From: JBFONV01 sp040779335
GTDB taxonomy: Bacteria; Pseudomonadota; Gammaproteobacteria; Enterobacterales; Alteromonadaceae
Reading direction: 5' to 3'
Assembly (NCBI GenBank): GCA_040779335.1
Contig: JBFONV010000003.1
Span: 186,001-250,000 of the forward strand
DNA length: 64,000 bases
Part shown: positions 24,898-33,243 of the stretch, piece by piece
How positions within the stretch are numbered: the stretch's first letter is position 1
How the letters are laid out: the number at the start of each line of letters is the position of its first letter
Position numbers and translations under genes: made by a program
The notes under the pieces: generated by a model
What the model was told of the DNA's origin: nothing
The model's input: only the letters and a program-made list of their open reading frames with translations
The model's database searches: none

Positions 24898-26793
24898 CTA
24901 ATGTTTTGGCAATGCTTTATGAAAATATCGCAAGGTGTTGACATTAGCCTTGATATTTTCATGCTTTGTCATTCGCGGTAGTGCCATGCTATTGATGTTT
25001 TTGATGTTATTGGTGTTTTCACTGAGCATCAAATTTTCTATCCAATTATTACCCGCAATCATGGCTATTGGTGTCGGTAGGTTGGCAACAAGTGTTTGGG
25101 CATCTATTTCTGGTAAAACACGTTCAACAACAAAGTTTACTCGTGGTTTTATTAATGGCTCACCAATTCTTCCGCGTTGCCCCCAAGTAACAATATAGTC
25201 ATTAGCGGTAATGTTGTTGCCAGTCGGTTGATTGGTAATGGCAACATCACGCAAAATACCAAAACGGACTTGCATCATAAACTCATCAAATAACATCGCA
25301 TAGTCTTCGCGTGTACTGGAGTAATTATAGTAATCTGAAGCTAAATCTGGGCTAAAAAAGGTTTTTATATCTTCGGGTAAATAGGCTTTTTGTGTGGCGT
25401 TTGCAGTTTCACCATGAAAGCTCACTTGCGCTAAATTGCGCATTTGCATGTTTTGTAATGGTGAGACAATAGCGAGTTGATCTGACTCAAAATCGGTGGT
25501 TTGTGCGGCATCTAAAATTCGTTCATTCCCCTGATGGGAAAACCACTCCGTACTTGGAAAGAAATCATTGGCATGAGCCAATTCGTGGTACATTAAATCT
25601 GACACTCTATAGAGGGCATCCTCCAAGCTTCGTGAGGCTCTATTTTCTTTGGGTTGAATGGTATAAGCATACTGGTTGTTTTTGACAAAGCGCCAAGGCA
25701 TGACAAATTGCAAATCGTTACCAAAATCGGCTCTGTAGTCGGGGGCTTCGTTTATGGTGTCACGTTCATCTGCAGTTAACCAAAAATTTTCAGCATCTAA
25801 GTAAATAGCGCCAGTAGCCACCCAGTAAAATGAGGGCCTGATGTCATATGAAATCACGATAGCAGTGGTTGCTCTTAACAAGTTCTTAAAATCGTTATTA
25901 AGATCATAATTTTCGAGTAGTTGTTTAAAACGATCTCCCATCCATTGATGCGACACTACTACTCTGTCCATAATATCGTTTACCGATGGTAATGTGGAAT
26001 CTTCAGCAATTAGCGGCAACGCATTAAAAGTACAAGAGCTTGATAAAGTATTGTCATAGACACAAGCAACCAGATTGTCAGCATAGGGAGAATTGCTATT
26101 ATAGGGAAATACCCGTGCAACAGGCTCATCAAAGTAGGCATTATTGTTAATCTCAGCAGCGTTTTCTACTAAAATCCCAATAGTATCGGTATAAGTATTG
26201 CCACCGTTAGAAGCGCTTACTTCAAATTCTAGCATGGTGTCCTGTGATACTTCAGGTGCATCAAAAAACACCGCTAAATCGCCGTTCGTATTATTGTCCG
26301 TATAACTGATACTAGGACCGCTTATTTGGCGCCATACAATAGAGTCTTGCGCTAAGGTCTCAGCAAGGGTAGTGCGCAAGGAAACTTTGTTCCCTTCAAT
26401 CACTGCATGCCCCAATCTGGCGCTAATTAAACTACTCTCGTTAGATACCGTTAATGTATGAGACAGCATGCTAGTACTGCCGTTAACCTGAAAACTGACT
26501 TCAAAACCATAGTCACCGGCCGTGGTTGCGGTAAATGCGATTGCTTTACTAGTTGGTGCGAGAAATGTGACATTTTCGCCACTGGTTTGGCGCCATTGAA
26601 TGTTGGTAATGCTGGTACTTGGGTTATAAATAAAAAGTTCGACAGCTTGTCCTGTTTTTGCCCCTTCAGCAAAAGCAATAATTTCCGTTTGCGCAGTGCC
26701 ACCGCCATTTTTGGCTGAATTGTTTTTTCCTGATGAGCCATTACAAGCGGTTAATATACAGGCAAGGCAGAGTAACAATAGCTGTCGAGTCAT
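24898..26793 (-). CDS. putative lipoprotein zinc metallopeptidase with Ig-like repeats
   Basis: A 631-residue protein not matching a named family I recognise. A lipobox L-T-A-C puts the acylated Cys at residue 17, followed by a Ser/Gly/Asn-rich linker. Two PKD/Ig-like repeats follow with 'IQWRQTSGENVTF' (about 64-78) and 'IVWRQISGPSISY' (about 152-164). The C-terminal half has a HExxH zinc site, 'YHELAHANDFF' (His403, Glu404, His407). A later 'REDYAMLFDEFMMQ' stretch could give the third ligand. It is likely an outer-membrane or surface-anchored protease (inference). It ends the minus-strand run bepA-arsC-DUF2069 but has a 26-bp gap of its own. Confidence 0.7.
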   Translation of the reverse strand: MTRQLLLLCLACILTACNGSSGKNNSAKNGGGTAQTEIIAFAEGAKTGQAVELFIYNPSTSITNIQWRQTSGENVTFLAPTSKAIAFTATTAGDYGFEVSFQVNGSTSMLSHTLTVSNESSLISARLGHAVIEGNKVSLRTTLAETLAQDSIVWRQISGPSISYTDNNTNGDLAVFFDAPEVSQDTMLEFEVSASNGGNTYTDTIGILVENAAEINNNAYFDEPVARVFPYNSNSPYADNLVACVYDNTLSSSCTFNALPLIAEDSTLPSVNDIMDRVVVSHQWMGDRFKQLLENYDLNNDFKNLLRATTAIVISYDIRPSFYWVATGAIYLDAENFWLTADERDTINEAPDYRADFGNDLQFVMPWRFVKNNQYAYTIQPKENRASRSLEDALYRVSDLMYHELAHANDFFPSTEWFSHQGNERILDAAQTTDFESDQLAIVSPLQNMQMRNLAQVSFHGETANATQKAYLPEDIKTFFSPDLASDYYNYSSTREDYAMLFDEFMMQVRFGILRDVAITNQPTGNNITANDYIVTWGQRGRIGEPLIKPRVNFVVERVLPEIDAQTLVANLPTPIAMIAGNNWIENLMLSENTNNIKNINSMALPRMTKHENIKANVNTLRYFHKALPKH

Positions 26794-26819
26794 TTTTCTT
26801 CCTTAGTTGTCTTGAGGTA

Positions 26820-27206
26820 TTAACTGTCTTTAGGTTTTCTGATGCTAAGACCTAATTCTTGGCCCCTATATTTGGCATAATAACTACCCGCTACAAACAT
26901 AATAGTAGCTAATATAAGTTCAATAGATGCCCATAACCTATCTTCTGGTATTACCCATAATGTTGTGAGGCTATGTAAAAAATAGATCATGACAATGAAA
27001 TTAGCCCATGCATATGTATAGGGGTTTCCTTGTACTAATCCTTTTAGCGGAAATAGTAACGGTAGCGTAAACATGGTTAATGTTAATAGTGGCTGAAGTC
27101 CTTCTGATGGGCTAAGCACAAGTAGCCATAAGGGCATAAAAATCAGTAAAGAAAAATAACCGAATAAAGCCAGTTTCTTTAAATTATTAGTTGATAATCG
27201 CTTCAT
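26820..27206 (-). CDS. DUF2069 membrane protein
   Basis: A 128-residue integral membrane protein with four hydrophobic segments: 'LALFGYFSLLIFMPLWLLVL', 'LLTLTMFTLPLLFPL', 'WANFIVMIYFLHSLTTLWV' and 'WASIELILATIMFVAGSYYAKYRG'. The charged 'PLKGLVQGNPYTYAW' loop and 'RLWASIELIL' motif match DUF2069, usually found beside bepA/arsC-type genes and wrbA in gammaproteobacteria. Function unknown. It lies 13 bp after the arsC-like gene. Confidence 0.82.
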   Translation of the reverse strand: MKRLSTNNLKKLALFGYFSLLIFMPLWLLVLSPSEGLQPLLTLTMFTLPLLFPLKGLVQGNPYTYAWANFIVMIYFLHSLTTLWVIPEDRLWASIELILATIMFVAGSYYAKYRGQELGLSIRKPKDS

Positions 27207-27219
27207 GATAATTAATGGC

Positions 27220-27564
27220 TTATGAACGGATTAAGGTTAATACATTTTCAGGAGGGCGACCAATAACAGCTTTATCACCACAGGTGACAATTGGTCGCTC
27301 GATTAATTTTGGTGTATTAACCATTGCCTGAATGAGCATTTCATCACTAGCACCTTTTAGATTTTGCTCTTTAAATTCAGCTTCCTTTGTGCGCATCATT
27401 TCGATAGGCATTAGCGACAATAATGACAGCAATCTTTTTATCTCACTTTCATCTAATGGCGTTTTTAAGTATTCAACGATGGTCACTGGTGCGCTAGCAT
27501 CTTCGATTAAAGCGAGTGTTTGTCGGCTTTTAGAGCAACGAGGATTGTGATAAATAGTTAACAT
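27220..27564 (-). CDS. arsC: ArsC-type arsenate reductase (glutaredoxin-dependent family)
   Basis: A 114-residue thioredoxin-fold protein. 'YHNPRCSKSRQTLALIE' carries catalytic Cys10, and 'IERPIVTCGDKAVIGRPPENVL' gives the substrate-binding Arg residues of ArsC. The family reduces arsenate with glutathione and glutaredoxin. No arsB, arsR or other arsenic gene is near; the fixed neighbourhood is bepA and DUF2069, so a role outside arsenic resistance is possible, as for E. coli YfgD next to yfgC (bepA). Confidence 0.85.
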   Translation of the reverse strand: MLTIYHNPRCSKSRQTLALIEDASAPVTIVEYLKTPLDESEIKRLLSLLSLMPIEMMRTKEAEFKEQNLKGASDEMLIQAMVNTPKLIERPIVTCGDKAVIGRPPENVLTLIRS

Positions 27565-27587
27565 TGTGGGCTTTATTCCTTACTTTG

Positions 27588-29042
27588 TTATAAGCGTTTA
27601 AGTTTATCTTCTTGGGCTTGAAGTTGTAATATTCTTGCTTTAATACGTTTTTTTACCAGTACTTGTTCATCGGCAAAATTGTACGCTGTTTGTAATTCAT
27701 CAACGGCTTTGGGATAGGCACCTAACAGTGCTAGTACTTCTGCTTTTGCACTATGCATCATGGCTTTTTTGTCTTGCTTTTGATAAACCGATGTCAATAA
27801 ATCATACGCGATAAAATTGTTTGGTTTCACCAGTAAAAAGTCTTGTAGTAAAAGCTCTGCTTGTTCGTATTTTTTGGCTTCTTGAAGTACATTAGCGTAG
27901 TTCAGCGTAACAACCTGATTATTAGGCATTAATAAGTTCAGCTCACTGAGCATCGTGTTTGCCTGTTCAAAAGACTTCGTTTGAATATAAACATCCGATA
28001 ACGCATCAACATAAAATAAGTTATTAGGATCTTTTGCTCTAAGCGCTTCTAAAATATCGCCGGCATTAGCATATTGTTTATGTTCGAAATAGGACAAGGC
28101 TAAACCATATTGAGCCGCTTCTTTATGAGCATAGGTGTTTTTATCAAGTACCGATTGATAATAGGCAATATTGCTTTTAGCTTCACCTTCATATCTTGAT
28201 TTTATTCTAGCCTTGGCAAGTTCAAACATCAGGCTAGGGGGCTTGATAGGAGAAGATAAGCGTTGTGCTCTTGTTCTGGCATCCGATATTCTAGACTCTG
28301 GTAAAGGGTGGGTTAACAACATGGCAGGAGGCTTACTTTTATAGCGAAAGCGTTCGGCCATTTTACCAAAAAAATTCGGTGCCCCCATAGGATCAAAACC
28401 ACTATTGGCTAATAAGGTAATACCGACTCGGTCAGCTTCTTGCTCGTTGCCTCGGGTATAATTGATACTTGATTGTTGTGAGGCCGCGATACTTGTGCTT
28501 AATGCGGCCATACCAACCGTTGGGTTTATCAAAGTTAGTAATACACCCGATATCATTCCCGCCATGGTTAGCCCTTGAGCTCGCTCTTGGGACTCTAGTC
28601 TTCTTGCTAAGTGGCGTTGGGTTACATGTGATATTTCGTGGGCAATAACCGAGGCAAGTTCGCTTTCATTATCTGCGGTGGTAAGTAGGCCACTGTGAAT
28701 ACCTACATGTCCACCAAAAAAAGCAAAGGCGTTTAGTTCTTGATTATTCAGTAAAAAAAATTCAAAACTATAATTGACATCTTGAGCATTTTTAACCAAC
28801 TGATTACCCAGATCATTAATATATTCAATCAGTACCGGATCATTAATAATAGGTTGCGACGCGCGTAATTGTTTCATCATCGCTTCACCGATAATTCGTT
28901 CTTTATCGATAGACAATAAGCTGCCACCCGCAGAACCAATTTCGGGGAGTTTATTTCTATTCAATTCTTGAGAAATTACTGTAGGAGAAGCGAGTACCGT
29001 GGTGAGTATACTTGCGATAAACAGTGGTTTAATCTTAGGCAA
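27588..29042 (-). CDS. bepA: beta-barrel assembly-enhancing protease BepA
   Basis: A 484-residue M48-family periplasmic protein. A signal peptide (about residues 1-24) precedes the metalloprotease domain with 'IAHEISHVTQRHLARRLES' (His135, Glu136, His139), 'EQEADRVGITLLANSGFDP' third-ligand region, and then TPR repeats over the C-terminal half. BepA degrades or helps mature LptD and other stalled outer-membrane proteins at the BAM complex. It shares this window with bamC, though on a separate operon. It is followed 23 bp later by the arsC-like gene, matching E. coli yfgC-yfgD. Confidence 0.94.
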   Translation of the reverse strand: MPKIKPLFIASILTTVLASPTVISQELNRNKLPEIGSAGGSLLSIDKERIIGEAMMKQLRASQPIINDPVLIEYINDLGNQLVKNAQDVNYSFEFFLLNNQELNAFAFFGGHVGIHSGLLTTADNESELASVIAHEISHVTQRHLARRLESQERAQGLTMAGMISGVLLTLINPTVGMAALSTSIAASQQSSINYTRGNEQEADRVGITLLANSGFDPMGAPNFFGKMAERFRYKSKPPAMLLTHPLPESRISDARTRAQRLSSPIKPPSLMFELAKARIKSRYEGEAKSNIAYYQSVLDKNTYAHKEAAQYGLALSYFEHKQYANAGDILEALRAKDPNNLFYVDALSDVYIQTKSFEQANTMLSELNLLMPNNQVVTLNYANVLQEAKKYEQAELLLQDFLLVKPNNFIAYDLLTSVYQKQDKKAMMHSAKAEVLALLGAYPKAVDELQTAYNFADEQVLVKKRIKARILQLQAQEDKLKRL

Positions 29043-29059
29043 ATTTATTATTCCGATTA

Positions 29060-29674
29060 TTAGTTAGTTGCATTAGCATCGTTAATTTCTGACTTACGAC
29101 GATTGATCTCTTTGCAAAATTCCAAAATGTTATAGCCTTTGACATCAACAACTTCAAAAGAGTCCCTTAATATATCAATTAATTCTTCCACGCGCGCATA
29201 AGCATACTTGATTAACGCCAGATCAGCTTGGTCACCTTTACGAAAAGCATAGATAATAAAGGAAATTAAACTGCTCATTCTAAATAGCATGCGCATGTTC
29301 TCAGGCATCCACTTGATAAATGGGCAATAAGGATTGTTGATTAGCGTGGTATGGACTCGCTCTCCGTCTATAATTGGGAAACAGTGTAGTTCGTAATTTT
29401 CATTGTCTATTACGTGTTGCAAGCTAATTTGCGGTTTATTTTTAACTTGAATATCACCGTTTTCATCTCGATAGCCCTCTAATAGCGTGAAATTCCAATT
29501 GTTCTTATTTAATAGCGCTTTATATGGGTTATCAAAACCTAGTGTGAGAATACCATCGACTTCAGCAATAGTGGATGACGCCATGTCGTAGATCGTCGGT
29601 ACGTCCCCCCAAGCTAGCTTTTTTTTCAAAGCGTTGATTTCTTTTAAATCGGCCTTATCTGATAACTCTTTCAT
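29060..29674 (-). CDS. hypothetical protein upstream of bepA
   Basis: A 204-residue soluble protein I do not recognise. The N-terminus is charged and helical ('MKELSDKADLKEINALKKKLAWG'), the middle has aromatic and beta-rich stretches ('NNWNFTLLEGYRDENGDIQVKNKP', 'CFPIIDGERVHTTLINNPYCPFIKWMPENMRMLFRM'), and the end is helical. No signal peptide or transmembrane segment is convincing. It lies 17 bp before bepA and probably shares its transcript, with the promoter in the 110-bp gap divergent from the TusA-like gene. Codon use looks like its neighbours. Confidence 0.65.
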   Translation of the reverse strand: MKELSDKADLKEINALKKKLAWGDVPTIYDMASSTIAEVDGILTLGFDNPYKALLNKNNWNFTLLEGYRDENGDIQVKNKPQISLQHVIDNENYELHCFPIIDGERVHTTLINNPYCPFIKWMPENMRMLFRMSSLISFIIYAFRKGDQADLALIKYAYARVEELIDILRDSFEVVDVKGYNILEFCKEINRRKSEINDANATN

Positions 29675-29784
29675 ATTGGTTCCAGTAATGCTTCGTAAAT
29701 TCTTTATAAAGAATGCTATGACATGATTGTAATCAATTGTCGCAAATAAGATAATCGAACAAAAGTGCTGTTTGAATTATTTTT

Positions 29785-30006
29785 ATGTTATACGAATATG
29801 ATGCAACGCAAGACAAGTGTCCATTGGCGCTGGTAAAAACGCGTTTAATGTTAAAAAAGCTCCAAAAAGATGATGTTTGTATCGTACGTATTGCTGATAG
29901 CGGTTCAAAAACTGATATTCCAAGATTATTGAACAAGCAGGGTTATCCATTTACTGAGAGAAAAATTAATAACTCAGTGCTCGAATTACACATTAAAAAC
30001 AGGTAA
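29785..30006 (+). CDS. TusA-like sulfurtransferase-family protein
   Basis: A 73-residue TusA/SirA-fold protein: 'YDATQDKCPLALVKTRLMLKKLQKDDVCIVRI' is the helix-strand pattern with Cys12 at the persulfide position. The usual C-P-x-P motif is C-P-L-A here, lacking the second proline. TusA relatives relay sulfur for tRNA thiolation, molybdenum cofactor or other uses. It starts 10 bp before the permease gene and is likely cotranscribed with it. Confidence 0.82.
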   Translation: MLYEYDATQDKCPLALVKTRLMLKKLQKDDVCIVRIADSGSKTDIPRLLNKQGYPFTERKINNSVLELHIKNR

Positions 30007-30015
30007 GTTATTATT

Positions 30016-31083
30016 ATGTTAAGTTTTTTTACCCAATGGTACCAACGAAAATTTTCGGATCCGCATGCGGTTACGCTATTAGTGATTTTGATCTGTGCAT
30101 TTTTGTTTGTCTATTTCTTTAGTGATTTGCTCATGCCGGTGTTTGTTGCTATCGCTATAGCATTCTTATTAGACTTACCCGTCAACAAACTGACTCACTT
30201 GGGGTTATCCCGAACTAGTGCTGTTATTACTGTGGTGATTGGTTTTATTGGCTTATCTTTTATTGCTATGTTTGGCTTATTACCTATTATTTGGCATCAA
30301 AGTAGCAACTTACTGCAAGAAATTCCTCATATGGTGTCTGAGGGAAAAATATACTTACTGACATTACCCGAAAAATACCCAGAAGTGATTCAGGCCGATC
30401 AAATTGAGACACTGATCACGCTCACTAAGGAGAAATTTATTGAGTGGGGACAAATAGTGCTTAAAGCCTCATTAAACTCGATTTCGGATATCGTAGCGTT
30501 AATGGTTTATTTGATTTTAGTCCCAATAATGATGTTTTTCTTTTTGAAAGATAAACAAGAATTCATTACTAGTTTTACTCGCTTTATCCCAAAAGAGCGT
30601 CGTATGGCAACTCAGGTAAGTAATGAAATGAACTTACAGATCATGAATTACATTCGAGGCAAAGTGATCGAGATAGTCATTATAGGTAGTGTGTCTACGT
30701 TAGCCTTCATCTTTTTAGGGTTACAATATGCGGTATTATTGGGAGTGCTTGTAGGGCTTTCTGTTTTGGTCCCTTATGTTGGCGCGACCATTGTTACCAT
30801 TCCTGTGCTACTGGTTGGTTTATTTCAATTTGGTACCAGCGCTCAACTGGGGTATATCATGTTGGCCTACGGTATTATCCAAATGTTAGATGGTAATTTG
30901 TTAGTACCCTTATTATTTTCTGAAGCGGTAAACCTGCATCCTGTGACGATTATTATTGCGGTGATCCTTTTCGGAGGATTATGGGGTTTTTGGGGCGTAT
31001 TTTTTGCGATACCGTTGGCTACCTTAGTAAAAGCGATTATAAATGCGTGGTCATCAACACAAAGTGAATTAGCAGAAAGCTAA
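30016..31083 (+). CDS. AI-2E-family transporter (PerM-like permease)
   Basis: A 355-residue membrane protein with about eight transmembrane helices. Its N-terminal block 'ILICAFLFVYFFSDLLMPVFVAIAIAFLLDLPVNKL' and the later 'GLQYAVLLGVLVGLSVLVPYVGATIVTIPV' and 'QMLDGNLLVPLLFSEAVNLHPVTIIIAVILFGGLWGFWGVFFAIPLATL' are the AI-2E exporter/PerM pattern. PerM-type members are thought to move ions or organic molecules; the substrate is unknown. A hairpin follows the gene, facing bcp. Confidence 0.88.
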   Translation: MLSFFTQWYQRKFSDPHAVTLLVILICAFLFVYFFSDLLMPVFVAIAIAFLLDLPVNKLTHLGLSRTSAVITVVIGFIGLSFIAMFGLLPIIWHQSSNLLQEIPHMVSEGKIYLLTLPEKYPEVIQADQIETLITLTKEKFIEWGQIVLKASLNSISDIVALMVYLILVPIMMFFFLKDKQEFITSFTRFIPKERRMATQVSNEMNLQIMNYIRGKVIEIVIIGSVSTLAFIFLGLQYAVLLGVLVGLSVLVPYVGATIVTIPVLLVGLFQFGTSAQLGYIMLAYGIIQMLDGNLLVPLLFSEAVNLHPVTIIIAVILFGGLWGFWGVFFAIPLATLVKAIINAWSSTQSELAES

Positions 31084-31090
31084 CTCGCTA

Positions 31091-31140
31091 AACATCATCA
31101 TGTAATTCAGGAAGATTCTATTTGCATGATGATGTTTTCT
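31091..31140. terminator. bidirectional hairpin between the AI-2E permease and bcp
   Basis: AACATCATCATG (31091-31102) and CATGATGATGTT (31125-31136) form a perfect 12-bp stem around a 22-base loop, followed by TTCTTCTC. It lies between two convergent genes. Confidence 0.6.
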
Positions 31141-31154
31141 TCTCAATCAATAAT

Positions 31155-31622
31155 CTATTGATTTAATTGTTCTAAGACTACTTGATGATGATCTTTGGTT
31201 TTAAACTTGTCAAAAACATGGGCAATCTTACCGTCTAAACCGATTAAAAAGCTTAAACGATGAATACCATCATATTCTCTTCCCATGAACTTTTTTAGCC
31301 CCCAGACACCAAACGCGTCGGCGACGCTATGATCAACATCTGAAAGTAAGCTAAAGTTAAGCTCGTCTCGTTGACAAAATTTTAATAATCGCTTGGGCTC
31401 ATCGGGACTTATGCCAAAGACAACCGTGTTTAAATCATTTAGTGCTGCTTTTATATCCCTTAGACCTTGTGCTTGTACGGTGCAACCAGGCGTCATTGCT
31501 TTAGGGTAAAAATACACTAAAATTTGTTTTTTACCGATAAGGTCGGCTAACTTCACCGGCACGTTATTTTCATCGGGCAGGGTAAAAAGTGGTGCAACGT
31601 CACCAACGGATAATGTTTTCAT
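31155..31622 (-). CDS. bcp: thioredoxin-dependent peroxiredoxin Bcp
   Basis: A 155-residue atypical peroxiredoxin reducing hydrogen and organic peroxides. 'AMTPGCTVQAQGLRD' holds peroxidatic Cys47; E. coli Bcp has a resolving Cys five residues later, which here is Gln52. 'SDVDHSVADAFGVWG' and 'MGREYDGIHRLSFLI' are conserved. One other Cys occurs in 'KFCQRDEL'. The start is the ATG that overlaps the gcvR stop (TAATG), so the two are coupled; the longer open frame is a shadow inside gcvR. Confidence 0.93.
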   Translation of the reverse strand: MKTLSVGDVAPLFTLPDENNVPVKLADLIGKKQILVYFYPKAMTPGCTVQAQGLRDIKAALNDLNTVVFGISPDEPKRLLKFCQRDELNFSLLSDVDHSVADAFGVWGLKKFMGREYDGIHRLSFLIGLDGKIAHVFDKFKTKDHHQVVLEQLNQ

Positions 31623-32158
31623 TACAGTTCTTCCAATAAATTTGAATTCATTTTTTTTATACAACCTTGCACATCTATTTGCTCGCACAATTGGATAAAT
31701 TCACTTTCGAGATCACTCATGCTAGTTTCATCAGTTAATGCGATAAGAATGACCGCACGGTTGATATTGGTATCGGGAGTTACTTCAGATTTCAATGAAG
31801 AAATATCAATATTTCTGGTGGCGAAAAAGGCGGTAACTGCTTTTAATACGCCTGGTTGGTCTATGCCAGCATACTCAACTTGATAATGACGGGTAAAGTC
31901 TTGTGAACGATAGCCCGAGGTGCGCTTCATCATCGTAATCAGTTCTAAGCTATGGGCAACTGCGGGTAAGCGATTCTCTATTTGATTTATGGCTTTTGCA
32001 TTGCCGTTAAGTAGCATGATAAAGGTAAATTCTAATCCGAAAATAGCCATTCTGCTATCGATGATACTACAACCACATTCACTGGCCAGTTTAGTTAACT
32101 CACTGACACATCCTGTTCTGTCTGCGCCCATTGCGGTTAATACTAAATATTGCGACAT
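31622..32158 (-). CDS. gcvR: glycine cleavage system regulator GcvR-type ACT protein
   Basis: A 178-residue protein with two ACT domains. 'YLVLTAMGADRTGCVSELTKLASECGCSIIDSRMAIFG' is the N-terminal ACT of GcvR, and 'YQVEYAGIDQPGVLKAVTAFFATRNIDISSL' is the second. GcvR binds GcvA and represses the glycine cleavage genes; whether this organism has GcvA is not visible. It is divergent from dapA and overlaps bcp by one base, the same gcvR-bcp order as in E. coli. Confidence 0.9.
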   Translation of the reverse strand: MSQYLVLTAMGADRTGCVSELTKLASECGCSIIDSRMAIFGLEFTFIMLLNGNAKAINQIENRLPAVAHSLELITMMKRTSGYRSQDFTRHYQVEYAGIDQPGVLKAVTAFFATRNIDISSLKSEVTPDTNINRAVILIALTDETSMSDLESEFIQLCEQIDVQGCIKKMNSNLLEEL

Positions 32159-32352
32159 AAAATCAAATAACCTAATTCAAAAAACGCTATTGTAACGCAA
32201 TTGTTGATTAAAAATTAAGTACCAATCCAATTTGATCTTCATTAACCGACATTGAGCAACGAAATTAGTGATTTAATGCTCGCCATACCTTGTGTTTGCA
32301 AAAGCAGGCAAGTACTATTATCCGCTGTTTTAGTTAACGACCCGAAAAGTGA

Positions 32353-33243
32353 ATGTTCTCAGGAAGTATTGTTGCATTAGTTACTCCGTTTACGGCAGAT
32401 AGTAAAATTGATTATGAGAATGTCAAAACATTGGTACAGTGGCATATTGCCGCGGGTACTAGTGCTATCGTTGTTGCAGGGACAACGGGCGAATCACCGA
32501 CATTATCAGCAGACGAAAAAGTACTACTCGCGCAAGTAGCCGTGAAGGCCAGTGAGGGAAAAATAGCTATTTTGGTTGGTAATGGTAGTAATAATACCGC
32601 AGCAAGTATTGCCTTGACTAAACGACTAAATGATACTGGAATTAGTGGTTATTTAACGGTTACACCTTACTATAATAAACCGACTGATGCGGGACTGCTT
32701 GCCCATTATACTGCGATAGCTCAAGCAACTGAATTACCTATTATTTTGTATAATGTTCCGGGTAGAACACTGTGCGATATAAATAATGATCTGGTGATCA
32801 AATTATCGGAACTATCTAATGTTGTTGCACTCAAAGACGCTACTGCTGATTTGTCGCGGGTAAGAACACTGGCAGAAAAATGTTGTCAGCCTTTTGATTT
32901 ACTCAGTGGTGATGACGCAACAGCATTGGAATTTTGTGCGTTAGGTGGTCAAGGAGTTATTTCTGTAACCGCTAACGTTGCGCCTAAAGAAATGGCCGAA
33001 ATATATGCAAACTTAGCGGCTGGTCAATTGGATGCCGCCAAAACACAAGATAAGAAATTGTCTTTATTACACAAGAACTTGTTCATTGAATCTAGCCCTA
33101 TGGCGGTAAAATGGGCGCTTTATAAATTAGGTCAAATTAAACAAGCAAAATTACGTTTACCGTTAATAACCTTATCTGAAGAGGGACAAACCCTCATTGA
33201 ACATACTTTACATGATTCAAAATTGTACCCTCAGGAGTTTTAA
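32353..33243 (+). CDS. dapA: 4-hydroxy-tetrahydrodipicolinate synthase DapA
   Basis: A 296-residue Schiff-base aldolase, first committed step to diaminopimelate and lysine. Catalytic Tyr133 ('ILYNVPGRT') and Lys161 ('ALKDAT') match E. coli DapA; 'GTTGESPTLS' is the substrate-binding loop. The neighbourhood gcvR-bcp / dapA-bamC is the E. coli order. Its TAA stop shares one base with the bamC ATG. A TATTAT box at 32316 could be its -10, without a convincing -35. Confidence 0.97.
   Translation: MFSGSIVALVTPFTADSKIDYENVKTLVQWHIAAGTSAIVVAGTTGESPTLSADEKVLLAQVAVKASEGKIAILVGNGSNNTAASIALTKRLNDTGISGYLTVTPYYNKPTDAGLLAHYTAIAQATELPIILYNVPGRTLCDINNDLVIKLSELSNVVALKDATADLSRVRTLAEKCCQPFDLLSGDDATALEFCALGGQGVISVTANVAPKEMAEIYANLAAGQLDAAKTQDKKLSLLHKNLFIESSPMAVKWALYKLGQIKQAKLRLPLITLSEEGQTLIEHTLHDSKLYPQEF

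Noticed and set aside
27220..27564. Arsenic-resistance operon
   Set aside because: Only an arsC-type gene is present; bepA and DUF2069 are the conserved neighbours, and no arsB, arsR or acr3 is seen.
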